64,000 bases of DNA from Miltoncostaea sp050249835 (GTDB lineage Bacteria; Actinomycetota; Thermoleophilia; Miltoncostaeales; Miltoncostaeaceae), in the NCBI GenBank assembly GCA_050249835.1, contig JBFWPT010000001.1, forward strand, positions 186,001 to 250,000. Direction: 5' to 3'. Position numbers and translations under genes: made by a program. Below, one piece after another: positions 23,998-33,606 of this stretch (its first letter is position 1; each line of letters starts with the position of its first letter). The notes under the pieces are model-generated. The model saw only the letters and a list, made by a program, of their open reading frames with translations. It had not been told where the DNA came from and ran no database searches.

Positions 23998-24783
23998 GTG
24001 AATGGCTCGTCTCCGTCCGGACGCCTCGTGATCGGCGACCGCGCCACCGCGACCGCGGTGGCTGCGCTCGCCGTCGAGGGCCTTGAGAAGGTCTACGACG
24101 ACGGCACCGTGGCGTTGCGAGGGCTCGATCTGCGTGTCCCGGCGGGCGCCTTCTACGGCCTTCTCGGTCCCAACGGCTCCGGCAAGACGACGCTGATCGG
24201 GATGATCACCGGCCTCGTGCGGGCGCCCCGCGGGCACATCCGCATCTTCGGCCACGATGCGGTGGCCGATCAGCGCAGCGCCAGGCTGCTGGTGGGGCTC
24301 GCCCCGCAGGAGGTCCACCTCGACCGCTTCCTGTCGGTGCGCCAGGTGCTCTCCTACCACGGGCGCTACTTCGGGATGGCCACCGCCGAGGCGGATGAGC
24401 GAGCGGACGAGCTGCTCGGTGCCTTCGACCTCGCGTCAAAGGCCGGCTCGCGGCCCAATCGCCTCTCGGGCGGCATGCGCCGACGCCTCCTGATCGCGCG
24501 CGCCCTCGTCCATCGCCCGCGTCTGGTGATCCTCGATGAGCCCACTGCCGGCGTCGATCTCGCCCTGCGCCACGAGCTCTGGGCCTATCTCGGCCGCCTC
24601 CATCGTGACGAGCGGACGACGGTGGTCCTCACCACCCACTACCTCGAGGAGGCCGAGGAGCTCTGCGAGCGGATCGCCTTCATTCGCGACGGCCGGATCC
24701 TCGCCGAGGGCACCGCTGCCGACCTCGGCGAGCGCTACGGCGGGGCACGCCTCGAGGACGCCTACCTGGCGGCGATGCGGTGA
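23998..24783 (+). CDS. ABC-2-type exporter ATP-binding protein
   Basis: The 261-residue protein has a complete nucleotide-binding domain: Walker A LLGPNGSGKTTL, signature LSGGMRRRLLIARAL, Walker B RLVILDEPTAGVD and the switch THYLEEAE. This is the DrrA/CcmA subfamily that powers export of drugs, polysaccharides or other hydrophobic compounds with an ABC-2 permease. The GTG at 23998 with AGGGA 5 bases upstream is chosen. A BlaI-type dyad lies in its promoter region. Confidence 0.9.
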   Translation: MNGSSPSGRLVIGDRATATAVAALAVEGLEKVYDDGTVALRGLDLRVPAGAFYGLLGPNGSGKTTLIGMITGLVRAPRGHIRIFGHDAVADQRSARLLVGLAPQEVHLDRFLSVRQVLSYHGRYFGMATAEADERADELLGAFDLASKAGSRPNRLSGGMRRRLLIARALVHRPRLVILDEPTAGVDLALRHELWAYLGRLHRDERTTVVLTTHYLEEAEELCERIAFIRDGRILAEGTAADLGERYGGARLEDAYLAAMR

Positions 24784-25580
24784 TGGACGAGGGCTCTCAC
24801 GATCGCCAATCCCTCAGGAGCGCCTCGCTGCGCGGCACCGCCGCCCTCGCCGGACGCGAGGTCCGTCGCGTGCTCCGGCTCTGGACCCAGACGATCCTGC
24901 CCGCGGTCGCGACGGCGGTGCTCTTCCTGGCGATCTTCGGCGGCGCGCTCGGCGATCGTCTCCAGCAGGTCGACGGCGTCTCGTACCTGTCGTTCATCCT
25001 GCCGGGCCTGCTCGTCATGACCGTCGCCGGCCAGGCGTTCGCCAACGCGTCGACCAGCCTCTTCCAGGCCAAGAACGAGGGCTACATCGAGGACGTGCTG
25101 ACCAGCCCGCTGCGGCCGGCCGAGATCGCCGCGAGCTACATGGCCGGCGGCCTCGTGCGGGGATGGCTCGCGGCCGCAGCGGTCGCCGTCATCGCCCTTC
25201 CCTTCTCCGATGGGCTGCACCGGCCGGCCGTCGCCGTGATCGCGCTGGCACTCACGGGACTGATATTCAGCGCCCTCGGGGTGATCACGGGCCTCTACGC
25301 CGACAGCTTCGACCAGCACGCCTTCGTCGCCAACCTCGTCATCACACCCCTCGCGCTCGTGGCAGGGGTCTTCTACTCGGTCGAGCGGCTCTCCGAGCCG
25401 TGGGCGACGCTGACGCGCTTCGATCCCATCTACTACCTCGTGGATGCGACACGCTTCGGGCTCACCGGCGTCCAGGAGACCAGCCTCGCGGCCTCGCTGC
25501 CCGTCGCCGCAGCCGTCGCGCTCGCGCTCAGCGCCGCTGCGGTGGCGCTTCTCGCGCGCGGGTGGCGATTGAAGCCGTGA
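24783..25580 (+). CDS. ABC-2-type exporter permease
   Basis: The 265-residue protein has six predicted membrane helices (for example ILPAVATAVLFLAIFGGAL and YLSFILPGLLVMTVAGQAF) and the cytosolic ENEGYIEDVLTSPL-like segment (KNEGYIEDVLTSPLRPAEI) typical of ABC2_membrane proteins. The ATG overlaps the stop of the ATPase gene; a GTG three bases earlier is also possible. It forms the membrane part of the exporter. The substrate is unknown. The gene converges on the ArdC-like gene, with a gap of 90 bases in which I see nothing. Confidence 0.88.
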   Translation: MDEGSHDRQSLRSASLRGTAALAGREVRRVLRLWTQTILPAVATAVLFLAIFGGALGDRLQQVDGVSYLSFILPGLLVMTVAGQAFANASTSLFQAKNEGYIEDVLTSPLRPAEIAASYMAGGLVRGWLAAAAVAVIALPFSDGLHRPAVAVIALALTGLIFSALGVITGLYADSFDQHAFVANLVITPLALVAGVFYSVERLSEPWATLTRFDPIYYLVDATRFGLTGVQETSLAASLPVAAAVALALSAAAVALLARGWRLKP

Positions 25581-25670
25581 TGGCAGCGAGTGCCTCTCCG
25601 CCCGACCAAGCCCGACGCCGAGCCGAGGCCGCGCGGCGGAGGGGTGGGCGCTCGCCGAGAGGAGGGCCTA

Positions 25671-26660
25671 CTACCGCGCCCTGGCCCCGGTCTGCGACCC
25701 CGCGCCCGGCAGGTGATCCACGCGAGGGCTCGGCTCTCGTCCCGTGATTCGCCCAACGGGAGCGTCGCGCTCGAGGTCCGAGCCCCGCCCGCCACCGGCC
25801 GTCAGAGACTGCTCCAGACCATGGCTACGGGTGAGGCCGCGCTCCAGGTTCGCGGCGATCCGATGAACGGCCTCCGCGTACTCAGCCAGTTGCTTCGGCG
25901 CCGCATCCGCCCATCCCGATACGTAGGGCACCGCCTGGCCCGCCGTGTCGAGGCCCGAGCCCGACAATGCGATGAAGGCGGCTGTCTCGGCGACAACCTC
26001 GGCGCCGGCGCGTCCGAAGTCCCGGTAGCGCGCGCCGTGGACGTGGGCCAGCTCGTGGACAAGCACGGCCACCTGGCCGTTCGGTTCCAGGGCCGACGAG
26101 AGCGCGATGAGCCGGCGCTCGTGATCGACGAAGCCCTGGGCATGGCCGGGCATCTCCTGGCGCCGCTCTACCGCGTAGCCGGCCTCCGACGCCTCCCGCT
26201 CCAGCCCGGGGAGAAGGTGGGCGTGCGAGTCGCCGGTGAGCGGCGCCACCGGAGGCGGCTCCGGAAGGGGCGGCCCCTCGGTCTGGGAGACGTCGAACAC
26301 GGGCACCAGCACGAACGCCCGTACGGAGGTCGTCTCCTCGCCCGTGGACTCATCGCGTTCGCGCCGCAGCGAGGGCGCCCAGATCCGAAGCGACTGTTCC
26401 CCGCGCCGCACCTGGCGCCCGAGCTCCACCCAGCGCCGGTAGCTCGCGACCGTCGTCGCGTCCGGGCGCTGGGCCAAGATCAGCAGCGTGTTGTTCAGCG
26501 AGTAGCCGCGAAGGAGCGCCCGCGCCTTGGCGAAGCGCTGCCACCCCTTCGAACTTCGCAGCTCCTCGCAGGCGGCCTCGAACTGGGCGCGCGCCCGTTC
26601 GCGACGGACCTCCGCCTGCGCCGCCGCGGCGTCCGGGTCCCGCCGGGGGCGGGAGGTCAC
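25671..26660 (-). CDS. ArdC-like antirestriction protein
   Basis: The protein is 329 residues. The N-terminal part matches the ArdC single-stranded-DNA-binding domain: FAKARALLRGYSLNNTLLIL, then YRRWVELGRQVRRGEQSLRI. A zinc-peptidase motif VLVHELAHVHG follows, as in ArdC proteins. ArdC protects incoming transferred DNA from host restriction. It is the last gene of the secretion operon; its GTG overlaps the coupling-protein stop (GTGA). The C-terminal 60 residues look disordered and Arg-rich. Confidence 0.85.
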   Translation of the reverse strand: MTSRPRRDPDAAAAQAEVRRERARAQFEAACEELRSSKGWQRFAKARALLRGYSLNNTLLILAQRPDATTVASYRRWVELGRQVRRGEQSLRIWAPSLRRERDESTGEETTSVRAFVLVPVFDVSQTEGPPLPEPPPVAPLTGDSHAHLLPGLEREASEAGYAVERRQEMPGHAQGFVDHERRLIALSSALEPNGQVAVLVHELAHVHGARYRDFGRAGAEVVAETAAFIALSGSGLDTAGQAVPYVSGWADAAPKQLAEYAEAVHRIAANLERGLTRSHGLEQSLTAGGGRGSDLERDAPVGRITGREPSPRVDHLPGAGSQTGARAR

Positions 26661-28354
26661 CTCGTGCCCTTCCCAGCCGAGGCCCGACGCAGGGAGCGCT
26701 CGCGGTACCACGGGCGCAGGCGAAGGCGCGCCGGCGGTAGGTGCCCGTAAACGAGGATCGCTTCACCCGGCGGAATCCCCCGGACTGCGTCCGCCGGCGC
26801 CAAGCGCTGGGTGCGAGTCCCGCGGGTCCGGCTAGCGTTGCCGCGCTCGCCTCGCGTGCGGCTCTCGTACCCGACCTCCTCATCGCCGAGGGCCCGGCCC
26901 AGGTAGTCGAGGGTCCGCCCGTCGGAGATTCCCGACAGGAAGAGCTTGGCCCGGTGGTTGGCGAGGATCGTGTCAGCGGCTTCGCCGTAGCGCGAGCGCG
27001 CCTGGGCGAGGTCCTGGAAGACGGTGACCACCTGGATGCCCTGCCCTGCCGCCGTCGCGGCGATCTGGGGGAGGTTGCGGATCGGCGCCGTGTTCGCGGC
27101 CTCGTCGAGCACCAGCATCAGCGACGGATCACACGGCCGGCCCTCCGCGGCCCGCGCGTAGGCGGCGTCGACGATGTGCTCAACGAGGCCGGCGAAGAGC
27201 GGCGCCAGGCGCTCCTGATCCTTGCCCGGGGCGACGACATAGAGCGTTCTCTGGCCGTCGAGTAGAGACTGAGGGTTGAGCTGCGGGAGCGCTGTGCTCG
27301 CCAGGACTGAAGGATCGGAGAAGGGGGCAAGCACGGCCTCCGTGGTGGCATAGACCGACGAGAGCGTGCGTTCCTCGCGGCGGCAGGTGGCGAGGAAGGC
27401 GGCGTGTGCGTCGGGCTCCCCGAGGTCGAGCAGCAGCTCCTCGACCTGCTTCTGCTCGCCCGAGTCGGCCCAGCCGACGACGTCGCGCATCGAGCCGTCG
27501 ATCTTTCCGGCCGCGGCGAAGAGAAGCGGAGCGAGGAGCTTCTGAGCCATCTGGAGCCAGAACTCAGCGTCGCGCCCGGCGGACGCCCCCTGTGCGCTTG
27601 TCAGGTTGTGGGCCATCCGCCGGGCGTCGGTCCACTCCGCGCACGAGGCGACAGGATCCCAACCGACCAGGCCGGCCTCGCCGAGGCGAGCGGCGCCCGT
27701 GGGGTCGTAGATCCAGACATCGCCGATCGCACGGCGGGCGGCCAGGGTGTGATCGAGCAGGTCGCGCTTGACCGAGACCGCCACTACCGGCCCGGCGGCC
27801 TCGAGGATCGCCGGGATGGCAAGGCCCGCGGTCTTGCCCGACTGGCTCGGGCCGATCACGAGCGTGCTGGCCCGCGGCTCGGTCGCCACCATGCGCCGCC
27901 CGAGCCGGCCGAGCGTGAGGCGCCCCGGCTGGGCGCGAGGCACGATGAGGGAGCGCAGGTCCCGCGCGCGTGCCCAGCGCGCGCCCGAGGGGCCGCGGCC
28001 ACCCCGGCCGCCACGATGACCGTCAGACAGTCGCGCCGCGCCCAGGCCGGCTCCCCCGAGCAGCGCCAGGGCGACGGCGGTGACGGCATAGAAACCGACC
28101 GGGCCGGGCAGGCGGCCGCGGTCGGAGACGGGCCAGGCGGCGGCCGGGTCCGACAGCGTCGAGGGCAGCCGCGCAAGGACGCCGGGCATCTCGCCGAGGC
28201 TGATCGACAAGGTCCCGGCGCCGAGCACCACCGCGGCCACCTGGCCGACGACCCAGACGGCCACCCCGACGCCGAAGGCGCCCACGAGAAGGACGAGCCC
28301 GAGGCCGACCCAGGGGTCCTCGGGCGCGCTCGGCGGACGAGCGTGCGACGACAC
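26657..28354 (-). CDS. VirD4/TraG-family type IV coupling protein
   Basis: The 565-residue protein starts with two membrane helices (VGLGLVLLVGAFGVGVAVWV, and FYAVTAVALALLGGAGLG) and continues as a hexameric ATPase: Walker A VIGPSQSGKTAGL, Walker B LMLVLDEAANTAPIRNLPQI and the TraG-like VVTVFQDLAQARSRYG. It brings the relaxase-DNA complex to the secretion channel. It follows an unknown small gene and precedes ardC in the same operon. Confidence 0.92.
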   Translation of the reverse strand: MSSHARPPSAPEDPWVGLGLVLLVGAFGVGVAVWVVGQVAAVVLGAGTLSISLGEMPGVLARLPSTLSDPAAAWPVSDRGRLPGPVGFYAVTAVALALLGGAGLGAARLSDGHRGGRGGRGPSGARWARARDLRSLIVPRAQPGRLTLGRLGRRMVATEPRASTLVIGPSQSGKTAGLAIPAILEAAGPVVAVSVKRDLLDHTLAARRAIGDVWIYDPTGAARLGEAGLVGWDPVASCAEWTDARRMAHNLTSAQGASAGRDAEFWLQMAQKLLAPLLFAAAGKIDGSMRDVVGWADSGEQKQVEELLLDLGEPDAHAAFLATCRREERTLSSVYATTEAVLAPFSDPSVLASTALPQLNPQSLLDGQRTLYVVAPGKDQERLAPLFAGLVEHIVDAAYARAAEGRPCDPSLMLVLDEAANTAPIRNLPQIAATAAGQGIQVVTVFQDLAQARSRYGEAADTILANHRAKLFLSGISDGRTLDYLGRALGDEEVGYESRTRGERGNASRTRGTRTQRLAPADAVRGIPPGEAILVYGHLPPARLRLRPWYRERSLRRASAGKGTR

Positions 28355-28363
28355 GGCGCCGCC

Positions 28364-28765
28364 CTACTTGGGGGCGGTCGGGCGCACCTTTCGCGGACGA
28401 GGAAGTGGCTCGCGGGCCGCCACGGCCTCGCGCTGCTCGGCCTGGAGCTCGGGGATCGCCCGCTCGAGCTCTCGCTCGACCGCCCCGACGACCTTCGCCA
28501 GCTGCGGCAGCGCCTCCTCGGCGACGGCGGGCGCGAGGCCGCAGGCGCGCATGCCCTCCAAGCCGACGACGGCGTTGGCGAGGTCGGCGACCGCCAGGCG
28601 AAAGCGCCCGTCCAGGCGCGCCGAGGCCCCGTAACCGCCGACGACGTCCGCCAGCGCGCTCGCCCGCCGGGCCAGATCGGACTCGGCGGCCCGCGGCAGC
28701 AAGGCTTGGGGGATGTCGAGCGCCGCGCTGCTTACGGCCGCGGCAGGTATCTCGGCGTCGTTCAC
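28364..28765 (-). CDS. Small alpha-helical protein of the secretion operon
   Basis: The 133-residue protein is predicted to be all-helical, with no membrane segment: an Ala-rich N-terminus, a helix around LPQLAKVVGAVERELERAIP and a basic C-terminal tail. No family is recognised. The GTG start has an ideal AAGGAGG 6 bases upstream. It lies between the VirB4-like ATPase and the coupling protein, so an accessory role in transfer is likely. Confidence 0.65.
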   Translation of the reverse strand: MNDAEIPAAAVSSAALDIPQALLPRAAESDLARRASALADVVGGYGASARLDGRFRLAVADLANAVVGLEGMRACGLAPAVAEEALPQLAKVVGAVERELERAIPELQAEQREAVAAREPLPRPRKVRPTAPK

Positions 28766-28787
28766 GTCAGCCTCCTTTTCGTCTTCA

Positions 28788-30035
28788 TCAGTTGTGCGCG
28801 AACCCGTTGGGGTTCGTGCGCATCCGGCCGTCGGTGTCGATCAGGGCGTACTCGGCCCGCGAGAGCCTGTGCTCGACGACGAACGAGCGCTGGCCGACCT
28901 TCCAGAGGGCCGCCCCGCGCGGCATCGTGGCGATGTGGTCGATCTCGGTCCCGGTGAGGCCGACCAGGTCGCGGGTCGCCTCCAGGTCGGCCGGGCTCTG
29001 GTACAGGATGATCCGGGTCTCGGAATCCGAGAGCAGGCCCTGGGCGATCTTCGCCTCGCGCGATCCCGCATCCCCGGCGGCCGCCAGATCCGAGAGGCGG
29101 TGGACGACCAGCATGTTGGCCACGCCGTAGGAGCGCGCGAGCTTCCAGGAGCGCTGCATGAAGGTGGCCGCGGCCGGATCGGCCAGCACCGCCCAGCCCT
29201 CGTCGAGCACGACCAGGCGCTTGACGCCATCGTCACGGGCCAGGCGGCTGGAGAGCCAGGCGCTCACGCAGACCATCAGCACCGCCATCGCCGGCGATCC
29301 GTGGAGGGCCGACAGATCGAGCACCACGATCGGCGCGTCGAGCTCGACGCCGTCCGTGGTCGGCCCGTCGAACATCCCGTGCAGGTCGCCCTCGCAGAGA
29401 CGCCGCAGCTCCAGGGCGCAGCCGCGCCCGTAGTCGGCGAGCATCTCGGCGCTCGCGGCGATGGTGGTCGCAGCCTCGATCGCCGGATGCAGGAGGTGGT
29501 GCTGGACCGCCGGCAGGGTTGGGGTGCCCCCCAGGGCCGCGGCGCGGTATGCGAGGTCGAGGGCGGTGTGCTCCTCCGGTACGAGGTCCCGGCGCAGCGA
29601 TCCGGCGACCAGCGCCCCCAGGAGCGCGACCCGCTCCTCGCGCCCGCCGGCGGCGTCGAGCGGGTTGAGGCGCACCTCGCCACCCGGGGCCAGGCGGATC
29701 GGCCGGCTGCCGAACCACTCGGCGAGCGGGCCGTACTCGCCCTTCGGGTCGATCACGACGGCGCGCCGGCCGAAGACGGCCTGGCGGGCGAGGTAGGTCT
29801 TGACGAGGGCCGACTTGCCCCGTCCGACCTGGCCGACGACCAGGGCCGAGGGGCCGGTGATGGTGCCCTGCTCGTAGAGCACCCATGGGTCGAAGCAGAA
29901 GCTCGCGTGGGTGTAGGCCTCCTGGCCGATGTAGACCCCGCGACCACCGAGGCCGCCCTCGCCCATGAAGGGGTAGGCCGCCTGCAGGTGGGCGCTCGTC
30001 AACTGGTGGGCCGGATGGCGCGGCCGGACCCTCAT
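28788..30035 (-). CDS. VirB4/TraC-like conjugation ATPase
   Basis: The 415-residue protein has Walker A VVGQVGRGKSALV, Walker B KRLVVLDEGWAVL and the VirB4-type ending QSPADLEATRDLVGLT with IATMPRGAALWKVG. It is shorter than classical VirB4 (about 800) and lacks the N-terminal domain; in actinobacterial elements that part is supplied by the SCO6880-like protein encoded just upstream. It energises channel or pilus assembly. The ATG overlaps the stop of the upstream gene (ATGA). Confidence 0.88.
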   Translation of the reverse strand: MRVRPRHPAHQLTSAHLQAAYPFMGEGGLGGRGVYIGQEAYTHASFCFDPWVLYEQGTITGPSALVVGQVGRGKSALVKTYLARQAVFGRRAVVIDPKGEYGPLAEWFGSRPIRLAPGGEVRLNPLDAAGGREERVALLGALVAGSLRRDLVPEEHTALDLAYRAAALGGTPTLPAVQHHLLHPAIEAATTIAASAEMLADYGRGCALELRRLCEGDLHGMFDGPTTDGVELDAPIVVLDLSALHGSPAMAVLMVCVSAWLSSRLARDDGVKRLVVLDEGWAVLADPAAATFMQRSWKLARSYGVANMLVVHRLSDLAAAGDAGSREAKIAQGLLSDSETRIILYQSPADLEATRDLVGLTGTEIDHIATMPRGAALWKVGQRSFVVEHRLSRAEYALIDTDGRMRTNPNGFAHN

Positions 30036-31513
30036 CGCAGCCCCCGACACAGGGGCAGCGTGTAGGTGAAGCCCATCGCCTGCTCGCCAAGGAGCGGGCG
30101 CAGCTCGAGGCCGACCGTCTGGGCCGACTGCTCGATGCTGGCCGTGGCGTCCTCGAGCTCGTCCTCCGAGCCGGTCGAGACGGTCACGTAGCCCGAGAAG
30201 CGCACGCCCGAGTGGCCCTCCGCCAGCTCCTGCTCGCGCTCCACGAGCGCCTGCTGCTGGCGACGCCGACGAGCGGTGGCGAGGAACCCCATCCGTGCGC
30301 GCAGATCGTCGTCGGAGATCTCGTTGGTACGCGCGTTCTCGGCCGAGCGCAGCGCCCGCCGGGGGTCGAGCGGCTCCATCACCACCGCGATCGTGCGCCG
30401 GGTCGTGCCCACCAGGACGAATGGCAGGAGGAAGTCGGCGCCGACCTCGATGCGGGGCCACTCGGCGATCCAGTAGGTGCAGTGGAGGGCGCCGTCGCTG
30501 CGGTAGGCGCGCCAGCCCTCCTCTGCGGCCATCGGCCCGGCGTTCGCCGGGGCCGTCCCGGACCGCTCGGGATCACCCGCGCCGAGGCGGTCGAGCCCGG
30601 GGCGGTCGTCGGGGCAGAAGCCGAGACGGATCGCCCGGGCGAGAAGGCGCGGGCTGAGGGCGCCGCGCACGACGACCTCGGCGCGCTGGAGATGCGCGGC
30701 GAGCGCGGACAGCTCGCGCGCCAGGACCGCCACCGCGCCCTCCTCGCGCCCTCCCGCGCGGCGGATGGCGCCCGATGCGCGTCGGGCGTCGATCTGGAGG
30801 GCGACGAAGGTCTCGTGCTGGCGTGCGGCCGGCCCCGCCTCGTCGAGCAGCTCGAGGTACGAGCGCACCCCGGGGTGGGAGGAGGGCAGGGCGAGGCCGT
30901 CGCGCAGGTAGCGGCCGAGCTCGTCGACCGGCTGGGTGACGGTGCGGTCGATCCAGGCGATCCGGCTGACCGGGCTGCCGGACCGGGCAAGGCCGGCGAG
31001 CACCCCGCCCCAGCGCGCGAGCCGGCGCTCCTTGTCATCCAGCTCGAGGAGGGCGAAGGCGCCCCCCTCGACGGCGAGCACCGCCGTCCAGGTGGAGCCG
31101 TCGCGGGCGATGCCGATCTCACCGCGCGAGCCCCGGGCCGCGAGGATCTGAAGGCCGGCGAGGCTCTCCGGCAGATTCACCAGGTCCTCGTCGCAGGCGA
31201 GGCCGCGCCCGCGAAGGGGGGTTCTGGACGCGTAGCGGTGGCGCCCTCTCGCCCGGCGCGCGGCGTAGCCGCCGGCGATCGCCGCCCAGGCAATCGGCGG
31301 GCGGCCGGCGAGGCGGAGGAAGGCGGCGGCGAGGCCGGACCCGGCGATGGCGAGCCCGATCAGGGCGCCGCCGGTCCCGGGGGCGACGTTCAGGCTCACC
31401 ACGAGGCCGACGAGCCCGATCGCCACGCAGGCGAGCTGGTTCCAGCCGAGGCCGCCGATCGCGCCCGCCGGCTCGATCGGCCCGAAGCGGTAGCGCGCGG
31501 GGTCAGATGCCAT
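30032..31513 (-). CDS. SCO6880/PrgI-like type IV secretion protein
   Basis: The 493-residue protein starts with PrgI-like features: a short N-terminus (ARYRFGPIEP), then two membrane helices (LACVAIGLVGLVVSLNV and GGALIGLAIAGSGLAAAFL). A long soluble part follows, equivalent to the N-terminal domain of VirB4 (EIGIARDGSTWTAVLAVEGG, and GFTYTLPLCRGL at the end). This is the SCO6880 arrangement found in actinobacterial conjugation systems. It overlaps the VirB4-like ATPase gene, consistent with a split VirB4. The ATG at 31513 overlaps the upstream gene by 11 bases. Confidence 0.85.
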   Translation of the reverse strand: MASDPARYRFGPIEPAGAIGGLGWNQLACVAIGLVGLVVSLNVAPGTGGALIGLAIAGSGLAAAFLRLAGRPPIAWAAIAGGYAARRARGRHRYASRTPLRGRGLACDEDLVNLPESLAGLQILAARGSRGEIGIARDGSTWTAVLAVEGGAFALLELDDKERRLARWGGVLAGLARSGSPVSRIAWIDRTVTQPVDELGRYLRDGLALPSSHPGVRSYLELLDEAGPAARQHETFVALQIDARRASGAIRRAGGREEGAVAVLARELSALAAHLQRAEVVVRGALSPRLLARAIRLGFCPDDRPGLDRLGAGDPERSGTAPANAGPMAAEEGWRAYRSDGALHCTYWIAEWPRIEVGADFLLPFVLVGTTRRTIAVVMEPLDPRRALRSAENARTNEISDDDLRARMGFLATARRRRQQQALVEREQELAEGHSGVRFSGYVTVSTGSEDELEDATASIEQSAQTVGLELRPLLGEQAMGFTYTLPLCRGLR

Positions 31514-32876
31514 CGCCGCCGCCGAGGTAGGGCCGGGCCGGGGGCTGGGAGCGGGTCGGGATCGGCCGCGGCGCGGCTGTCGGAGGACGCTCCTGCGAAG
31601 CGGCGGGAGCGGCGGGCGGGGTCGAGGGCGCAGGGGCCGGGGCGGCCGATCGCACGACCGGCGAGGCTGCCGCAGCGGCGCCGGAGCCGCCGCCGGCCGG
31701 CCCGCCCGGCGAGCCGGGGCCGGCGGGGCTCGGAGGGCCGCCCGCAGGTCCGATCGGGCCGCCCCCTCCGCGCGGGCCCGCCATGCCCATCGCCCCGGAA
31801 CCGAGCGCCATCGGCGCGGCGCCCGCTCCCACGGTGCCGAAGGCCATCCGCGTGCGTGCGACGTTCCAGGCGAGCGAGGTGCCGGTGGCCGCGGCGAGGG
31901 CGTGGCGGCCCTCACGCTGGGGCTGGGCGACCTCGGCGGCGAGCGGGATGAGGGAGAACAGGACAAAGGGCGAGAAGGCCGCGATCATGAACATGCCCGC
32001 CCCCGCGAGTACCGACGAGACGCCGTCGCCGGATGAGAGCGCCGAGAGGCCGAGCGAGAGCGTCGCCACGATCACGAGCTTCGAGAGGATCGCGGCGACG
32101 ATCAGCTGGACCAGTCGGCGCACCCAGCCCGAGGTGGCGGGCCAGATCATGGTCGCGAGGAAGAGGGGCAGGAACATCATCGCCACGTAGACGACCCCCG
32201 CCCGCAGGATCAGCTCGAACCAGACGAAGAGCGCCGCCAGCGCCATCACGAGCGCCATGAGGAAGGATGCGAAGAGGGGGACGGGTCCGCCGAGGGCGCT
32301 TACTTGGGTGAGAGAGGTCGCAAGGCGGTCGGTGTCCTTCGCGACCTCGACGGTGAGCTCGGCCGACAGGGCGTCGACCACCCCGATCGCCGTCTGAGAG
32401 ACGGCCACGGCGAGGCCGGTGAAGAGCATCGCCGCGGGCAGGTAGAGCAGGGCGAGGCGGACGAGCAGCATCGCGTCTTGTCGCAGCAACGCCTGGAGGA
32501 CGGTCAGGAGGACCAGCGGCAGGAGCAGGATCGCCCCGACCTGGAACATGAAGGCGTAGTGGCTCTGGAACCAGGGGGCCGAGAGGTCCACGGCCGTGGT
32601 CGAGTCGATCGCGTCGGCCACCTGGCGCAGCAGCCACGCGGCGCCGTCGCCGACCCAGCCGGTCAGCTGGCCGAGGATCGCGTCCCCGGCCGCTCCGGCC
32701 GCCGCGCTCGCCGCGCCGTCGGCGGCATCGCAGACGACGCTCACGCCCGGCACGTCACAGGGCCCGGGGACATCGATCGCCTCGGCACGCTCGGGTTGGG
32801 GAAGGAGCGCGAGCGCTGCGGCCAGGACGAGGGCGAGCAAGCAGGCAGTCGCCCGGAGGGGGCGGGGAGCAGTCAT
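31503..32876 (-). CDS. VirB6/TrbL-like polytopic secretion protein
   Basis: The 457-residue protein has a signal peptide (ACLLALVLAAALALLPQPERAEA), a Gly/Ala-rich loop, then about six membrane helices (such as FQVGAILLLPLVLLTVLQAL and GVVYVAMMFLPLFLATMIW). The last 110 residues are a Gly/Pro/Ala-rich low-complexity tail. This is the VirB6/TrbL plan for the inner channel component. The 4-base overlaps on both sides place it in the same operon. Confidence 0.85.
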   Translation of the reverse strand: MTAPRPLRATACLLALVLAAALALLPQPERAEAIDVPGPCDVPGVSVVCDAADGAASAAAGAAGDAILGQLTGWVGDGAAWLLRQVADAIDSTTAVDLSAPWFQSHYAFMFQVGAILLLPLVLLTVLQALLRQDAMLLVRLALLYLPAAMLFTGLAVAVSQTAIGVVDALSAELTVEVAKDTDRLATSLTQVSALGGPVPLFASFLMALVMALAALFVWFELILRAGVVYVAMMFLPLFLATMIWPATSGWVRRLVQLIVAAILSKLVIVATLSLGLSALSSGDGVSSVLAGAGMFMIAAFSPFVLFSLIPLAAEVAQPQREGRHALAAATGTSLAWNVARTRMAFGTVGAGAAPMALGSGAMGMAGPRGGGGPIGPAGGPPSPAGPGSPGGPAGGGSGAAAAASPVVRSAAPAPAPSTPPAAPAASQERPPTAAPRPIPTRSQPPARPYLGGGDGI

Positions 32877-33604
32877 CGATAGAAGGGGGAGAAGCCCCGC
32901 GCGACGGCGACGAACTCGGCCGGCCCCGACGGCGCGGCCGGAGCCGTCACGCTCGGCACGGGCCCGGGGGTGTCGACGCCGAAGCGGTCGACCCTCCAGC
33001 GCCCGCCCGACCAGGCGAGCTCGGCGCGGCTGGTCGACCAGGCGGCGATCGGCGCGCGCTCAGGCGTCGCGAGGAGCGTCACCTGCCAGACCGCCACCGT
33101 GGCGCGTCGGCGAGAGAAGGCCTCGACGCGGTAGCCGACGGGCGTCATCTGCAGGACGGCCTCGCCGCGCCTCGCGGGTGCTCCAAGGATGCCGGCCAGA
33201 TAGTCGTAGGTCCGATCGAAGACCGGGTTCAGCTCGGAGCGGTAGCCCGACGGCGCGATCTGGGCGACCACGGCGCGACGAGCGGATCTGCTTTCGAGCA
33301 GGCGAGCGTCGGCGAGCGACGACAGCGCCCGCGCGGCGGCGCGGGCGGCGCCCTCACGCGTGGGTGCGCCGGATGCGATCGTGGGCCCGGCCGGCCTCAA
33401 CGGGGCGCGAAGAACAGGCGGATCCACCTCGGAGACCGGCGCGACCTCCGGGCCGTCCCCGCCCGGCGCGCTGATGCGCCCGAGTGCGAGGCCGACCGCG
33501 AGCAGCAGCAGCGCCGCTCCGATCAGGGGGAGACGTAGGCGGGGAGGACGACGCTCGGCCGCAGGGCCGAGGAGTCGAGGCCCGCGGCTGGTTCCGGTTG
33601 CCAC
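32873..33604 (-). CDS. VirB8/TcpC-like conjugation protein
   Basis: The 243-residue protein has one N-terminal membrane helix (LPLIGAALLLLAVGLALG) and an extracytoplasmic domain with an NTF2-like pattern (YRVEAFSRRRATVAVWQVTL, then AELAWSGGRWRVDRFG). This fits the VirB8 or TcpC type of channel scaffold. The GTG at 33604 is taken as the start because the longer upstream frame overlaps the pilin-like gene. It lies 2 bases after that gene. Confidence 0.72.
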   Translation of the reverse strand: MATGTSRGPRLLGPAAERRPPRLRLPLIGAALLLLAVGLALGRISAPGGDGPEVAPVSEVDPPVLRAPLRPAGPTIASGAPTREGAARAAARALSSLADARLLESRSARRAVVAQIAPSGYRSELNPVFDRTYDYLAGILGAPARRGEAVLQMTPVGYRVEAFSRRRATVAVWQVTLLATPERAPIAAWSTSRAELAWSGGRWRVDRFGVDTPGPVPSVTAPAAPSGPAEFVAVARGFSPFYR

Positions 33605-33606
33605 GG